DNA of 64,000 nucleotides from CAZLFQ01 sp964558975 (GCA_964558975.1 CAZLFQ010000002.1:124001-188000); one strand, 5' to 3'. Counted from the first letter of the stretch, positions 50,130 to 59,480 are shown. The notes: generated from the sequence alone by a model not told the origin. Program-made: numbers and translations.

Positions 50130-51050
50130 CTATATTAAATTTGTCCCTTTTGCTATTGGGAAGCCTCTAAGAAATGCATCAGTATAGATCATTTTTTTAC
50201 CTTCTCTTTGCAACAAAGTTGGTGTTACAACACCTTTCCCACAAGCAATTGATAACTCATCGTCAGTAACTGTACCAGCTTTCTGTCCAGAATCATTATT
50301 AGAAAATTTCGCAGAAATTACTTTTATAACTTCTCCATTATATTTAAAAAAAGCAGCAGGTCTTGGAGTAAAAGTCCTAATCTGGTTATATATTTCCTCT
50401 GCAGACTTATGCCAATTTATAATTTCATGATCTCTAGTGATTTTTGTGGCGTAAATCAAACCTTTCTCTGTCTGTTTATTTTTGGTCATAGTACCTGAAG
50501 CTATTTGTTCAAGAGTTCTCAGGACTAGCTCAGCTCCAATCGCAGAAGTTAAATCATGCAATTCCTTTGCCGTCATTTCTATTGGCACATTTAGATCTTG
50601 TTGGATTATTATATCGCCTGTATCCATTCCTTCATCCATTTGCATAACGCATACTGCAGTTTCTTTGTCACCCGCAAGAATTGTATGTTGCAAAGGTGCT
50701 GCCCCTCTCCATCTAGGAAGTTTAGAAGGGTGTATATTTATACAACCAAATTTAGGGGATTCTAATATATCTTTTCTTAGAATCAATCCATATGCAACTA
50801 CTACAGCTATGTCTGCATTTAACGATTTAAATTGCTCTACATTCCTAGGCTCTTTGAAAGTTGAAGGTACAAACACGGGGAGATTATGTTTTTCTGCCAG
50901 TTCATGAATCTTGGACTTAACTTCTTTATACCCTCTTCCTGCAGGTTTAGGCGGTTTAGTGTAAACACCCACAATCTGATGATCTGATTCAATAAGCGCT
51001 TGCAAAGTGGGTACAGAAAAATCTGGCGTACCCATGAATATTATTCTCAT
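50130..51050 (-). CDS. fmt: Methionyl-tRNA formyltransferase
   Basis: The enzyme formylates Met-tRNA for translation initiation. It has the N-terminal GTPDFSVPTLQAL, the 10-formyl-THF site VVVAYGLILRKDIL, the catalytic HPSKLPRWRGAAP and DTGDIIIQQ. The C-terminal domain (AAFFKYNGEVIKVISAKF) binds tRNA. At 306 residues it is complete. The usual partner def is not next to it. It follows the FliS-like gene by 14 bases on the same strand. Confidence 0.96.
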   Translation of the reverse strand: MRIIFMGTPDFSVPTLQALIESDHQIVGVYTKPPKPAGRGYKEVKSKIHELAEKHNLPVFVPSTFKEPRNVEQFKSLNADIAVVVAYGLILRKDILESPKFGCINIHPSKLPRWRGAAPLQHTILAGDKETAVCVMQMDEGMDTGDIIIQQDLNVPIEMTAKELHDLTSAIGAELVLRTLEQIASGTMTKNKQTEKGLIYATKITRDHEIINWHKSAEEIYNQIRTFTPRPAAFFKYNGEVIKVISAKFSNNDSGQKAGTVTDDELSIACGKGVVTPTLLQREGKKMIYTDAFLRGFPIAKGTNLI

Positions 51051-51064
51051 AATTTTTTATTTTA

Positions 51065-51652
51065 TTATACAGAAGTAGCTAAGTTTTTACTAGAGCTTTG
51101 ATCGCTATCTTTTTTGGGTTCAGAGTCTAGTACACCAAGCATTTTTTTGAAGGTAACATTCAATCTATCTAGCACAAGTTTAATATCTGCAACATAGGTA
51201 ATTTTAGAAGTTAGATAAAACATTTCTAGCTTCTCTTGAATAAAGTGAAATCTATAATATAAAAGCGTCATAAAATCTTTAGCATCTAAATCATGAATGA
51301 CTGAAAAACCTTGAACAAACTCTTCAAGTATCTCCCTCATTTTTGATACCGTCAATGTCAGCTCGTAATGATGCTTTTTAGACTCTTCTTTAATTTTAGG
51401 ATTGGAAATGTTCTTCTTTTTGTTATACATGTCCATGCTCTTGCTAGCTTCTTCAAGAAGTATTGCTAATTTTTCAATAGCTTTAATGTATATTTTAATC
51501 CCATCTGCAGGAGTAAGCGAGCTTTGATTAGCTGGTTTAATATTTTGGAAATTCATACTTTTATCTGTTGATGCCAAATCATGCAGCATCATCATAGAAT
51601 TTGTATCTACAACCAAACCTTGATTTACCAACTTTATCTTATCTTTTGACAT
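51065..51652 (-). CDS. Putative FliS-like flagellin chaperone
   Basis: This 195-residue, mostly helical protein is located directly downstream of fliD, where fliS normally sits. Its middle (ADGIKIYIKAIEKLAILLEE, then TVSKMREILEEFVQGFSVIH) resembles the long helices of FliS, though the motif is weak. The C-terminal tail is Ser/Lys-rich. FliS binds the C-terminus of flagellin to prevent early polymerisation. I call it FliS-like mainly from the location and length; it might be a lineage-specific export chaperone. Confidence 0.5.
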   Translation of the reverse strand: MSKDKIKLVNQGLVVDTNSMMMLHDLASTDKSMNFQNIKPANQSSLTPADGIKIYIKAIEKLAILLEEASKSMDMYNKKKNISNPKIKEESKKHHYELTLTVSKMREILEEFVQGFSVIHDLDAKDFMTLLYYRFHFIQEKLEMFYLTSKITYVADIKLVLDRLNVTFKKMLGVLDSEPKKDSDQSSSKNLATSV

Positions 51653-51654
51653 AA

Positions 51655-53451
51655 TTACCTATTATCCATTGCACGTTGTTGAGCATCTAGCATTTGTAAA
51701 ATCGAATTTGATTTAGCAACAGAAGCTTCCAATACCGCATATTTCTCAATTAAAGCTTCTTTCTCTTTTTCAATACGCGACTTTTTCATTTCAATACGCG
51801 AGTTAGTCGCCTTCACTTCGTCTGTAATTGATGATATTTCAACATCTATTGCATCTAAATTATTTGATGATCCTGAAGAGTCAGAATAACTTTTCTTTAA
51901 TAGGTTTTCTAAGACATTGTACATCTTATCCATAATACCCTGACTAGCGACCATATCTGTGGTTTCATTAGCACCAGCTCCAGCATATTGAAATTCGAAA
52001 CCTTCAAAAGGAGTCCCAGCAGGACCAGATATAAACCCTCCCTTTGTTAAATCAAGCGGATCATTAGGTGTAAAAGTCGCGTCAATAGTTGTTGCCCCAT
52101 AAGTAATTTTTGCTCTTTCCGCAGCAGCTCTGTTAACATCAACATTTACCGAGAAGGTCGTGTTGTCGCCTATATTATTTGATCTCTTAGTTACAGTAAA
52201 ATTTTGCGAAGTAGAACTATATTGAAACTCTAAAAGCTTTCTTAAGTTACCAAAATTATTGTAAACAGCATCAGTCAAAACTGCAGCATCTACTTCTAGC
52301 GAATTCATTAAGTTGGGGTTGGCAATTGAGCTGGTAGCGGACGGGAATTTTATTCCTATTTTTTCAAGATACTCAAACCCTGCATTGTTATTAATTGTGG
52401 ATCCTAACTGTTGTACTATTCCTTCTCTTGAATTAGTTAGAAAAGCATTTCTCCTTATTTTAGCAGATTCTAGGTAGTTTCCTTCGGAATCTTGTGCCTG
52501 TTGTTCATTAGAATATGAAATAAAATTATTGTATTTCTCCACAAAATTCAACATCGAATCCGTGGCAGCTTTTTTATCATAATCTATATCTACAGTAATA
52601 TTATCAGTTGTTGGGTTATAAACTTTTACAGTCAAACCATCAATATAGTCGGTAATAGTATTGGTAGATCGCGCTACTGTAATATTATTGTTGATCTTTA
52701 TTTGCGCATTAGCAGCTGTTTGCACATTCGTATCAACCTGAGTTAAAACATCGTTCAACACCGTAGTGTTGTCTGTAATGCTATACGCATTAGCAATCCC
52801 TGTTTCAAGAGCCTTAAGTTGGATTCTATATTGTCCAATACTTGGTTGTATAATAGTAGCCGAAACTTTTGTTGCTCCACTAACAGCATTTATTTTTGCA
52901 GCTATGTTTGCCAAAGAATCGCCTGCAACCAAAGTGATGTCAGTTGAGTTTATTTGAAAAGTACCAGCTGTAAATTTACCATTTGTATGTATGCCTGCAA
53001 TTTCTGTAGCAGATGCAGAGGTACTTGCAAATGCTGTAGTTTGCTGAATTTTTGATTTAGCGATTGAATCTACTTTCACACTAAAGATTTGAGAATCAAC
53101 ATTATTTGCCGCACTTATATCTAAATAGTTTACGGGATTGGCAATAGTGTCACTGGAAAGAACAACTTTCTTAGCTGATAAAACGTTAGAAGCTTGTGCG
53201 CTACTATACCCTGGAGCAGCTCTTAGATTATCTGTAGCTGACTTAAGGTCCTGAAAATATGTTTTGAGCTTGGTAAGAGCTCCAATTTTTTCATTACTGA
53301 ACTTAACCTGATCTTCCATTTTTTTGACTGGAGCCATTTTGGCTTCAATCGTAGCACTGATAATTTTATCGCTATCAAGTCCTGACGTTACACCACTAAG
53401 TCGGCTTCTTGAATCGCCACTTACTAATCCCCCTAGATTTATCGAAGGCAT
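51655..53451 (-). CDS. fliD: Flagellar filament capping protein FliD
   Basis: FliD caps the filament tip and guides flagellin polymerisation. The N-terminal family region (SGVTSGLDSDKIISATIEAK, then KLKTYFQDLKSATDNLRAAP) is clear. The middle is Ala/Thr/Asn-rich, and the C-terminus has the coiled-coil end (RIEMKKSRIEKEKEALIEKY, then SILQMLDAQQRAMDN). The length of 598 residues fits larger FliD proteins. The FliS-like gene follows after 2 bases. No flagellin gene is in the window. Confidence 0.92.
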   Translation of the reverse strand: MPSINLGGLVSGDSRSRLSGVTSGLDSDKIISATIEAKMAPVKKMEDQVKFSNEKIGALTKLKTYFQDLKSATDNLRAAPGYSSAQASNVLSAKKVVLSSDTIANPVNYLDISAANNVDSQIFSVKVDSIAKSKIQQTTAFASTSASATEIAGIHTNGKFTAGTFQINSTDITLVAGDSLANIAAKINAVSGATKVSATIIQPSIGQYRIQLKALETGIANAYSITDNTTVLNDVLTQVDTNVQTAANAQIKINNNITVARSTNTITDYIDGLTVKVYNPTTDNITVDIDYDKKAATDSMLNFVEKYNNFISYSNEQQAQDSEGNYLESAKIRRNAFLTNSREGIVQQLGSTINNNAGFEYLEKIGIKFPSATSSIANPNLMNSLEVDAAVLTDAVYNNFGNLRKLLEFQYSSTSQNFTVTKRSNNIGDNTTFSVNVDVNRAAAERAKITYGATTIDATFTPNDPLDLTKGGFISGPAGTPFEGFEFQYAGAGANETTDMVASQGIMDKMYNVLENLLKKSYSDSSGSSNNLDAIDVEISSITDEVKATNSRIEMKKSRIEKEKEALIEKYAVLEASVAKSNSILQMLDAQQRAMDNR

Positions 53452-53496
53452 AACTAGTTAACCCAAACTAAATATAATCTCTTACTCGAGCAATAA

Positions 53497-54498
53497 TTAT
53501 GCCACTTTATACTGACCACACTTAGAAAACTCACAGGATTTATCTTGTATATCAATCACCTGTTCCTTTAAACATACGATAAAATCTTTATGCGTGGTAA
53601 TGGCTGGTACCCTGAAATAGTCTTTTAAACCCGACTCTTCAGCAAGGTGCTTATATTCGATATCCAATTCTACAAGTGTTTCAGAATGCTCTGATACAAA
53701 AGCAATAGGAACTATAACTATAGGTGTTTTTTCTTTAGCAGCTTTTTTAATCTCTGATTCCGTTGACGGACTTAACCATTCAAGAGGCCCAACTTTACTC
53801 TGGTAGCAAATTGAATAGTCTAAATCGTTTATGCCAAGTTTTGCAACAATTCCCTCAACTGATTTAGTTATTTGGAACTGGTAAGGATCACCATCATCAA
53901 TACGGTTTTTAGGAATACCATGCGCAGAGAATAATATGCGCGGCTTGGAAACTTTCAAAGCCTGTGCATAAAGAGGTTTTATACTTTTAGCATAGGCATC
54001 TAAGAATTTTGAATTATCAAAATAACAACAATTGCTTTTTACTGAAATTCCAGAAAATTCCTTACCCACATTATCAGACCAATACTTAAAGCCACTTGCA
54101 GTTGTTGTTGTAGAAAACTGCGGGTATAGTGGTAGCAAAACTATTTCTTTTGGATCATATTTTTTAATTTCTTCTATAACATCACTGATAAAGGGCTTCC
54201 AATATCTCATAAAAAAGAATACTTTATACTTCTCACCCAACTCTTTTTGCAATGCTTCAGCCTGCGCAGTAGTTTGCTCTATAATTGGAGATTTCCCACC
54301 CATCTGTTTATAAATTTCAACAGCTTTTTGAGTACGCCTTGAAGAAATAAGCTTTGCAAGCAAATATCTAAATGGCTTAGGCAAATTTATGATTGCAGGG
54401 TCATAGAATAAATTGAATAAAAATGGCTTTACTGCATCTAAATTATCAGGCCCACCCAAATTAAACAACACTACCGCTACACGTTTAGATTCTTTCAT
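53497..54498 (-). CDS. hemH: Ferrochelatase HemH
   Basis: The enzyme inserts Fe2+ into protoporphyrin IX. It has the N-terminal VVLFNLGGPDNLDAVKPFL, the catalytic segment FSAHGIPKNRIDDGDPYQ, GPLEWLSPSTE, and PIAFVSEHSETLVELDIEY with the second conserved His/Glu region. The length of 333 residues is standard. It is monocistronic, upstream of fliD in the same direction and divergent from the lipoprotein gene, with 71 bases between their chosen starts. Confidence 0.96.
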   Translation of the reverse strand: MKESKRVAVVLFNLGGPDNLDAVKPFLFNLFYDPAIINLPKPFRYLLAKLISSRRTQKAVEIYKQMGGKSPIIEQTTAQAEALQKELGEKYKVFFFMRYWKPFISDVIEEIKKYDPKEIVLLPLYPQFSTTTTASGFKYWSDNVGKEFSGISVKSNCCYFDNSKFLDAYAKSIKPLYAQALKVSKPRILFSAHGIPKNRIDDGDPYQFQITKSVEGIVAKLGINDLDYSICYQSKVGPLEWLSPSTESEIKKAAKEKTPIVIVPIAFVSEHSETLVELDIEYKHLAEESGLKDYFRVPAITTHKDFIVCLKEQVIDIQDKSCEFSKCGQYKVA

Positions 54499-54569
54499 TT
54501 ATCACTATTTCCTTGAGTTTTTCGCAAAAGGATTGTACACACTTATGTAAACTTTTCTATATTTTTACA

Positions 54570-55094
54570 ATGCAAAAGAATTTTTTTATCTACTTATTTG
54601 GGTTATTAGCTCTAACTGCTTGCGAAAGCTATGATGTGAAGTCCACGCTTGGATTAAAGAAACCTGCTCCAGATGAGTTCATGGTAATCTCAAATCCCCC
54701 GCTTAGCGCACCGCCTGAATTCAGATTGCAACAACCTAGTACAAATTCTGAACTACCTCAAAGTAATTACGTATTTGAACCTGAGACCAATACTAAATCC
54801 CCTTCGAATCTCACTACAGAAGACTCGAACTTCCTCCAAGAATTTAACAAACCTCATGCTAAGTCCTCGGTACAAAAAACTGTTGATGAAGAACTAAATC
54901 ATAATAAAAAGGCAAAAAGTGAACGAGGGATTATTCGCAAAACTGTATCTAAATTAAACGAAGATAATGACCCAACAATCAACCCTGTAGTAGAAAAAGA
55001 GAGAATCAAAACCAACGCTGAGCAAGGCAAGCCTATCAATGAAGGCACTGTGAAAATGCAAAGCAAATCAACTCTTGAAAGAATTTTTAATTAA
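54570..55094 (+). CDS. DUF3035 (BamF-like) lipoprotein
   Basis: The protein has a lipoprotein signal ending in the lipobox LLALTAC (cysteine near residue 17). Then follow LGLKKPAPDEFMVISNPPLS and APPEFRLQQP, a pattern of the alphaproteobacterial DUF3035/BamF family linked to outer-membrane assembly. The rest is charged and low complexity. I chose the ATG at 54570, which begins the signal peptide; a longer frame from 54513 would add unlikely residues. It is the only gene before the terminator at 55102. Confidence 0.75.
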   Translation: MQKNFFIYLFGLLALTACESYDVKSTLGLKKPAPDEFMVISNPPLSAPPEFRLQQPSTNSELPQSNYVFEPETNTKSPSNLTTEDSNFLQEFNKPHAKSSVQKTVDEELNHNKKAKSERGIIRKTVSKLNEDNDPTINPVVEKERIKTNAEQGKPINEGTVKMQSKSTLERIFN

Positions 55095-55101
55095 TAAATT
55101 T

Positions 55102-55130
55102 TAGGTAATACTTGCAATTTACCTAGTTTT
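55102..55130 (+). terminator. Intrinsic terminator after the lipoprotein gene
   Basis: A 7-bp perfect stem, TAGGTAA (55102-55108) with TTACCTA (55119-55125), closes a 10-base loop and is followed by GTTTT. It lies 8 bases after the lipoprotein stop and before the tRNA-Pro gene. Confidence 0.6.
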
Positions 55131-55159
55131 ATAATAAAACCCTTTTACCTAGTGGTAGG

Positions 55160-55236
55160 CGGAGCATAGCGCAGCCTGGTAGCGCACCTGTTTTGGGTAC
55201 AGGGGGTCGGGAGTTCAAATCTCTCTGCTCCGACCA
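55160..55236 (+). tRNA. tRNA-Pro (anticodon UGG)
   Basis: This is a 77-nt tRNA with encoded CCA, acceptor stem CGGAGCA/TGCTCCG, anticodon loop TTTGGGT with anticodon TGG, and T arm GAGTTCAAATCTC. The histidine kinase gene begins 20 bases downstream. Confidence 0.97.
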
Positions 55237-55256
55237 CTTGAATCATTTTATGTGTT

Positions 55257-57095
55257 ATGAAAGTCAGGAAGACCAGAACATACCTTCAGAAGCTGATTTT
55301 TCTGGAAATGGTTATATTCCTTGTGATAGGGATATGGTACTTCAATAGAATTCACCAAATTCATAGTCAAAGTAATAATGAGAAATTGGTAGATATTGCC
55401 AATGGTATTGAAAATTACTTCCTAACAACTCTCGCTGTAACAGAAAGCATCTTACTTCAAGAAAGTAAAAGAATTCAGTCTTTAGATAATCTATCTCACA
55501 AAAATATTTATGGGGTTATATCCGACTTCGAAATGAATAAGCTAGTAACCGAACTTATTGGCTGGAGTTCTTTAAGATGGTATGACTTCCACGAGAATAA
55601 AATAGTAATAGATTCAAATATTGGAGTCCTTGCAAAACCACTTGAAGTTGATTTGGAAAAAAGACAGTACCTTAAAAAATCTTTTTCAAAATATAATATT
55701 TTATTTATAGGCGAGCCAATTAACGGCGCTATGAGTGGTCAGCCAAAAATACCTTTTGGCATGGGAATTACTGATAAGCATGGCAGATATATTGGAACAA
55801 TGATGGGGGGTTATTCTATTGAAAAATTCCAGAATGGAATCGCAGCGACATATAAATCTGATCAGGTAATCAGCTTCGCAATTTTTAATAAAGATGGCGT
55901 GACAATATTAGATTCTGGGGATAATAACATCTCAACAGAAGAAATAGCATCATATAGCAAAGCAATTAGAGATTCTAGAAACATCAATTTTGTAGAAGAT
56001 GAAGAAAGAGTTTCTCCATTTTCTTCCCTGATAATCGAGAAAGAAATAGTAAAAAGAATAGCTCAATTACCACTTTATATTGTGGTTAAAATAAATCCTC
56101 CCCTCTCATCTGCATCATACTGGGCAAGCATTAAAAAATCTTTCTATGACTTATTAGTGATTTTAATGGCCTTCTCATCATTAGTAATTTTTATTAGAAT
56201 GACTCTACTCAACCCACTAACACGACTCAGTAGAAACGCTCAAAAAATCGCATTAGATAATAAGAATATCGACTTCAAAAATTATTCAACTCATGAACTT
56301 GTAGTACTGACAGAGGCACTTAAAAAAGTAGTTGAGCAGAAATTTGCTCTTTCTGATGCAAATCAGAAATTAGAATTTCTAGCACATAAAGCTCAAGTCG
56401 CAAGCAATGCAAAGTCAGACTTTATAAGAAACCTGCAACACGAATTTAGAACACCACTCAACCACATTCTTGGAGCTTCAGAGGTATTAATTGCACGAAG
56501 CAATTCGGAAGCCGAGAAAGAATACCTATATATGATAGTTCAATCTGGGAAGGAACTGCTTGATAATATTAACAAAGTAATTGATCTTGCGGATTTTGAA
56601 GCTGGCAAAATGAAATTGTCTGATAGCCAAACAGATATTAAAAACTTGGTAGAATCCGCTTTATCTACAGTTTATTCTCGATTGAATTTAAAAAAGATAA
56701 AAGTAATTGAAAGTTATGACTCACAGCTACCTCAGGTACTAGTAGATGAAGAAAAATTTATAAGAGCATTAGTTTGTATTTTTGATAATAGCATTACTTT
56801 TGCCCTAGATAAAGGAGCACAGATTGTTATTAAGGGTTATTTACAACATTCACGAATCATCCTATCAATTGCGGATAATGGCCTAGGAATAAGAGAATCT
56901 GACCTAGAAAGAATCACCCAATCCTTTGAATCTTCTGGAAATGTGCTAACAAAGTTCCATAGAGGGATAGGCTTGGGTTTAACTATTGTTAAAAGTGTGC
57001 TAGAATTGCACGATGCAGATCTATCTATTTCAAGCCAAGAAGGAATTGGCACTGAAATAGTTATATCGCTGCCTAGATATCGCACCATAAAGTGA
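55257..57095 (+). CDS. Sensor histidine kinase, membrane-bound, orphan
   Basis: The 612-residue protein has two membrane spans (about residues 11-30 and 292-315) enclosing a large extracellular sensor region. A HAMP-like segment follows, then a HisKA domain with phosphoacceptor His395 in LQHEFRTPLNHIL. The HATPase domain shows an N box (FIRALVCIFDNSI), the G1 motif ADNGLGI and the G2 motif GIGLGLTIV. No receiver domain or response-regulator gene is adjacent, so its partner is elsewhere. It lies 7 bases upstream of dapA, which could make it part of that operon. The signal it senses is unknown. Confidence 0.92.
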   Translation: MKVRKTRTYLQKLIFLEMVIFLVIGIWYFNRIHQIHSQSNNEKLVDIANGIENYFLTTLAVTESILLQESKRIQSLDNLSHKNIYGVISDFEMNKLVTELIGWSSLRWYDFHENKIVIDSNIGVLAKPLEVDLEKRQYLKKSFSKYNILFIGEPINGAMSGQPKIPFGMGITDKHGRYIGTMMGGYSIEKFQNGIAATYKSDQVISFAIFNKDGVTILDSGDNNISTEEIASYSKAIRDSRNINFVEDEERVSPFSSLIIEKEIVKRIAQLPLYIVVKINPPLSSASYWASIKKSFYDLLVILMAFSSLVIFIRMTLLNPLTRLSRNAQKIALDNKNIDFKNYSTHELVVLTEALKKVVEQKFALSDANQKLEFLAHKAQVASNAKSDFIRNLQHEFRTPLNHILGASEVLIARSNSEAEKEYLYMIVQSGKELLDNINKVIDLADFEAGKMKLSDSQTDIKNLVESALSTVYSRLNLKKIKVIESYDSQLPQVLVDEEKFIRALVCIFDNSITFALDKGAQIVIKGYLQHSRIILSIADNGLGIRESDLERITQSFESSGNVLTKFHRGIGLGLTIVKSVLELHDADLSISSQEGIGTEIVISLPRYRTIK

Positions 57096-57102
57096 GGCCT
57101 AC

Positions 57103-57978
57103 ATGTTTAAAGGATTATACACGGCACTAGTAACGCCTTTTAAAAAAGACAACACTCTTGATATTGAAAAATTCAAGGATCTTGTCGACTGGCAAGTTCA
57201 AGAGGGTGTAGATGGTGTTCTTGTTCTAGGAACAACTGGAGAATCACCGACTATATCATTTGAAGAAAGAGATCTATTAGTTAAAACCTGCATTAAAACT
57301 GCTGCAGGTCGCACACAAGTTTTAGTTGGCACAGGCTCGAATTCAACTGAATCTGCGATAAAATATAGCACGCATGCAAAAGAACTGGGTGCTGATGGGG
57401 TGGTTATAGTATCACCTTATTATAACAAACCAACTCAAGAGGGTTTATATCAGCATTTTAAGGCTGTAAATGATTCTGTCGATATTCCTATAATTCTATA
57501 TAATGCTCCCGGTAGATCAGTGGTAAATATCTCTGAGCAAACCGTAGCCAAGCTTGCTGATTTAGATAACATTGTAGGAATAAAAGATTGCGCTGGCGCT
57601 AACAGAGCACTATCAATTTACGACGCTCTCAAAAATAAAAATTTCCTACTGTTCACAGGTGATGATCTTGATGCCATAGGCTTTAATGCTAACGGCGGGA
57701 TAGGAAATATTTCTGTTTTAGGGAATGTCATGCCAAAATTATGTACTCAAATTCAAAGGTTCACGCAGGAAAACAAGTTTGACCAAGCTTTGCAAGAACA
57801 TCGCAAACTAACCAACTTAATATTTGCAATGTTCTGCGAGACAAATCCAATACCAGTGAAATATGCACTGTCCAAAATGGGCATGTGTAATGAAAACGTA
57901 AGACTGCCATTAATACCGTTACAAGAAAAAAGCAAAGTCATTGTAGATAATGCGCTGGCAGCATTAAAATTAATTTAG
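57103..57978 (+). CDS. dapA: 4-hydroxy-tetrahydrodipicolinate synthase DapA
   Basis: DapA condenses pyruvate with aspartate semialdehyde in the lysine/diaminopimelate pathway. It has GTTGESPTISFEER near residues 43-56, the YYNKPTQEGLYQHF segment with the catalytic Tyr, LYNAPGRS, and the Schiff-base lysine in VGIKDCAGA near residue 161. The length of 291 residues is normal. The gene has a GAGG ribosome site overlapping the kinase stop. It is followed 7 bases later by obgE. Confidence 0.95.
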   Translation: MFKGLYTALVTPFKKDNTLDIEKFKDLVDWQVQEGVDGVLVLGTTGESPTISFEERDLLVKTCIKTAAGRTQVLVGTGSNSTESAIKYSTHAKELGADGVVIVSPYYNKPTQEGLYQHFKAVNDSVDIPIILYNAPGRSVVNISEQTVAKLADLDNIVGIKDCAGANRALSIYDALKNKNFLLFTGDDLDAIGFNANGGIGNISVLGNVMPKLCTQIQRFTQENKFDQALQEHRKLTNLIFAMFCETNPIPVKYALSKMGMCNENVRLPLIPLQEKSKVIVDNALAALKLI

Positions 57979-57985
57979 TATTAAA

Positions 57986-58990
57986 ATGCATTTTATTGAT
58001 GAAGCTAAAATTTACCTAAAAGCAGGAGATGGGGGACGTGGTTGTATCAGCTTTCGTCGTGAAAAATTTATTGAAGAAGGTGGCCCAGATGGTGGAAATG
58101 GTGGCAGAGGCTCTGACATTGTATTCCGCGCTACAAAAGATTTAAACACCCTAATCGATTTTCGATATCGCCAACACTTTAAAGCTAAAAATGGAGAATC
58201 TGGCAAAGGTAGAAATTGCTCAGGTAAAGCAGGTGCAACACTATACATTGATGTTCCTGTTGGAACGCAAATTTTATCAGAAGACAGCTCGACCTTAATT
58301 CAGGATATGAGCATTGATGGAGAAGAGTTTTTATTGGCGCGAGGTGGTGACGGTGGCAAAGGAAATATTAATTTCAAAAGCTCAGTCAACCAAGCTCCAA
58401 GAAGAGCAACTCCTGGATTTGTTGGAGACGAATTATGGGTTTGGTTAAAACTCAAATTACTTTCTGATGTTGGTCTGACTGGCCTTCCTAATGCTGGGAA
58501 ATCAACTTTTCTTTCAGTAGTATCTGCTGCAAAACCAAAAATTGCTGATTATCCCTTTACAACTGTCAAACCTCAACTTGGCGTTGTTTATTACAAGGAC
58601 GATGAATTTGTGATCGCCGATTTACCCGGATTAATTGAAGGTGCAAGCGAAGGGGTTGGTCTTGGCGATAAATTCCTTAAACACATTGAACGTTGCGGTA
58701 TTTTGTTACATCTAATTGATTGCACTTCTAAAAATGTTGTAAAGGATTACAAAACTATAAGAAAAGAATTGGAAAGCTATTCAGAAAAACTTATAGATAA
58801 AAAAGAACTACTTGTTTTAAGTAAGACAGATTTACTCTCAGAAGCTGCTCTTAAAAAAGTTGCTGAGAAACTTAAAAAGCATACGAAAAAGAAGATATAC
58901 ACTTGTTCTGGTGCAACTCATAATGGTATAAATGAGGTAGTAAGACTTCTGATGAAAGAAGTTATAGCTTCTAGAGAGAGCAGAAAATGA
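57986..58990 (+). CDS. obgE: GTPase ObgE
   Basis: This conserved GTPase acts in late 50S ribosome assembly and stress control. It has the glycine-rich Obg fold (about residues 1-158, with KAGDGGRGCISFRREKFIE), then the G domain with GLPNAGKST near 166-174, DYPFTTVKPQLG, DLPGLIEGA near 212, and SKTD and SG motifs for guanine binding. The C-terminal Obg tail is short. The length of 334 residues is at the lower end of the family. Its stop overlaps iscX in an ATGA manner. Confidence 0.95.
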   Translation: MHFIDEAKIYLKAGDGGRGCISFRREKFIEEGGPDGGNGGRGSDIVFRATKDLNTLIDFRYRQHFKAKNGESGKGRNCSGKAGATLYIDVPVGTQILSEDSSTLIQDMSIDGEEFLLARGGDGGKGNINFKSSVNQAPRRATPGFVGDELWVWLKLKLLSDVGLTGLPNAGKSTFLSVVSAAKPKIADYPFTTVKPQLGVVYYKDDEFVIADLPGLIEGASEGVGLGDKFLKHIERCGILLHLIDCTSKNVVKDYKTIRKELESYSEKLIDKKELLVLSKTDLLSEAALKKVAEKLKKHTKKKIYTCSGATHNGINEVVRLLMKEVIASRESRK

Positions 58991-59181
58991 AATGGACTGA
59001 TGTTTACGATGTAGCAATATCACTGGAAGAAAAATTTCCAGATACTGATATTATGAACGTCAAATTTACAGATTTGCAGAGATATGTGCTTAGCATTGAG
59101 GGGTTTGATGACACTCCAAATAGATGTAATGAAAAGGTTTTAGAAGCTATTCAAGCAGCTTGGTTAGATGAGAGGAACTGA
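58987..59181 (+). CDS. iscX: IscX, iron-sulphur cluster assembly adaptor
   Basis: This 64-residue acidic protein matches the IscX/YfhJ family: KWTDVYDVAISLEEKFPDTD at the start, VKFTDLQRYVLSIEGFDD in the middle, and EAIQAAWLDER at the end. It binds IscS and Fe and modulates Fe-S assembly. It usually lies beside fdx or the isc genes; here it is between obgE and the flhB-like gene, overlapping both (ATGA before, TGATG after). Confidence 0.92.
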   Translation: MKWTDVYDVAISLEEKFPDTDIMNVKFTDLQRYVLSIEGFDDTPNRCNEKVLEAIQAAWLDERN

Positions 59182-59480
59182 TGGCAAATCTAATGGATAT
59201 GTCAAAAAATCAAAAAGACGACTTTAAGAAATTAATGGCAATTGCGCTTGAGTATAAGAAAGAATTTCCTGCGCCAAAAGTTACAGCAAAAGGTAGGGGC
59301 GAAGTAGCCGAGAAAATTTTGCAAATAGCAAAAAAACATCACATCGACATTAGAAAAGATCCGCAACTGATTTCTATTTTATCTGCATTAGAAGTTGATG
59401 ATTATATACCTCTAGAAGCTTATGCAGCTGTGTCTGGAATACTAGCTTATATCTACAAAAAGAATGCAGCTCTTAGATAA
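59181..59480 (+). CDS. FlhB C-terminal-domain-like protein
   Basis: This 99-residue protein resembles the cytoplasmic C-terminal domain of FlhB/YscU, which controls the substrate switch in flagellar or type III export. It has AIALEYKKEFPAPKVTAKGR, then GEVAEKILQIAKKHHIDIRK and SALEVDDYIPLEAYAAVSGI. The membrane domain and the autocleaving NPTH site are missing. Such stand-alone paralogs often accompany a FliK-like gene (compare 14823-15905). Its exact role is unclear. A terminator candidate lies 18 bases after the stop. Confidence 0.82.
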   Translation: MANLMDMSKNQKDDFKKLMAIALEYKKEFPAPKVTAKGRGEVAEKILQIAKKHHIDIRKDPQLISILSALEVDDYIPLEAYAAVSGILAYIYKKNAALR

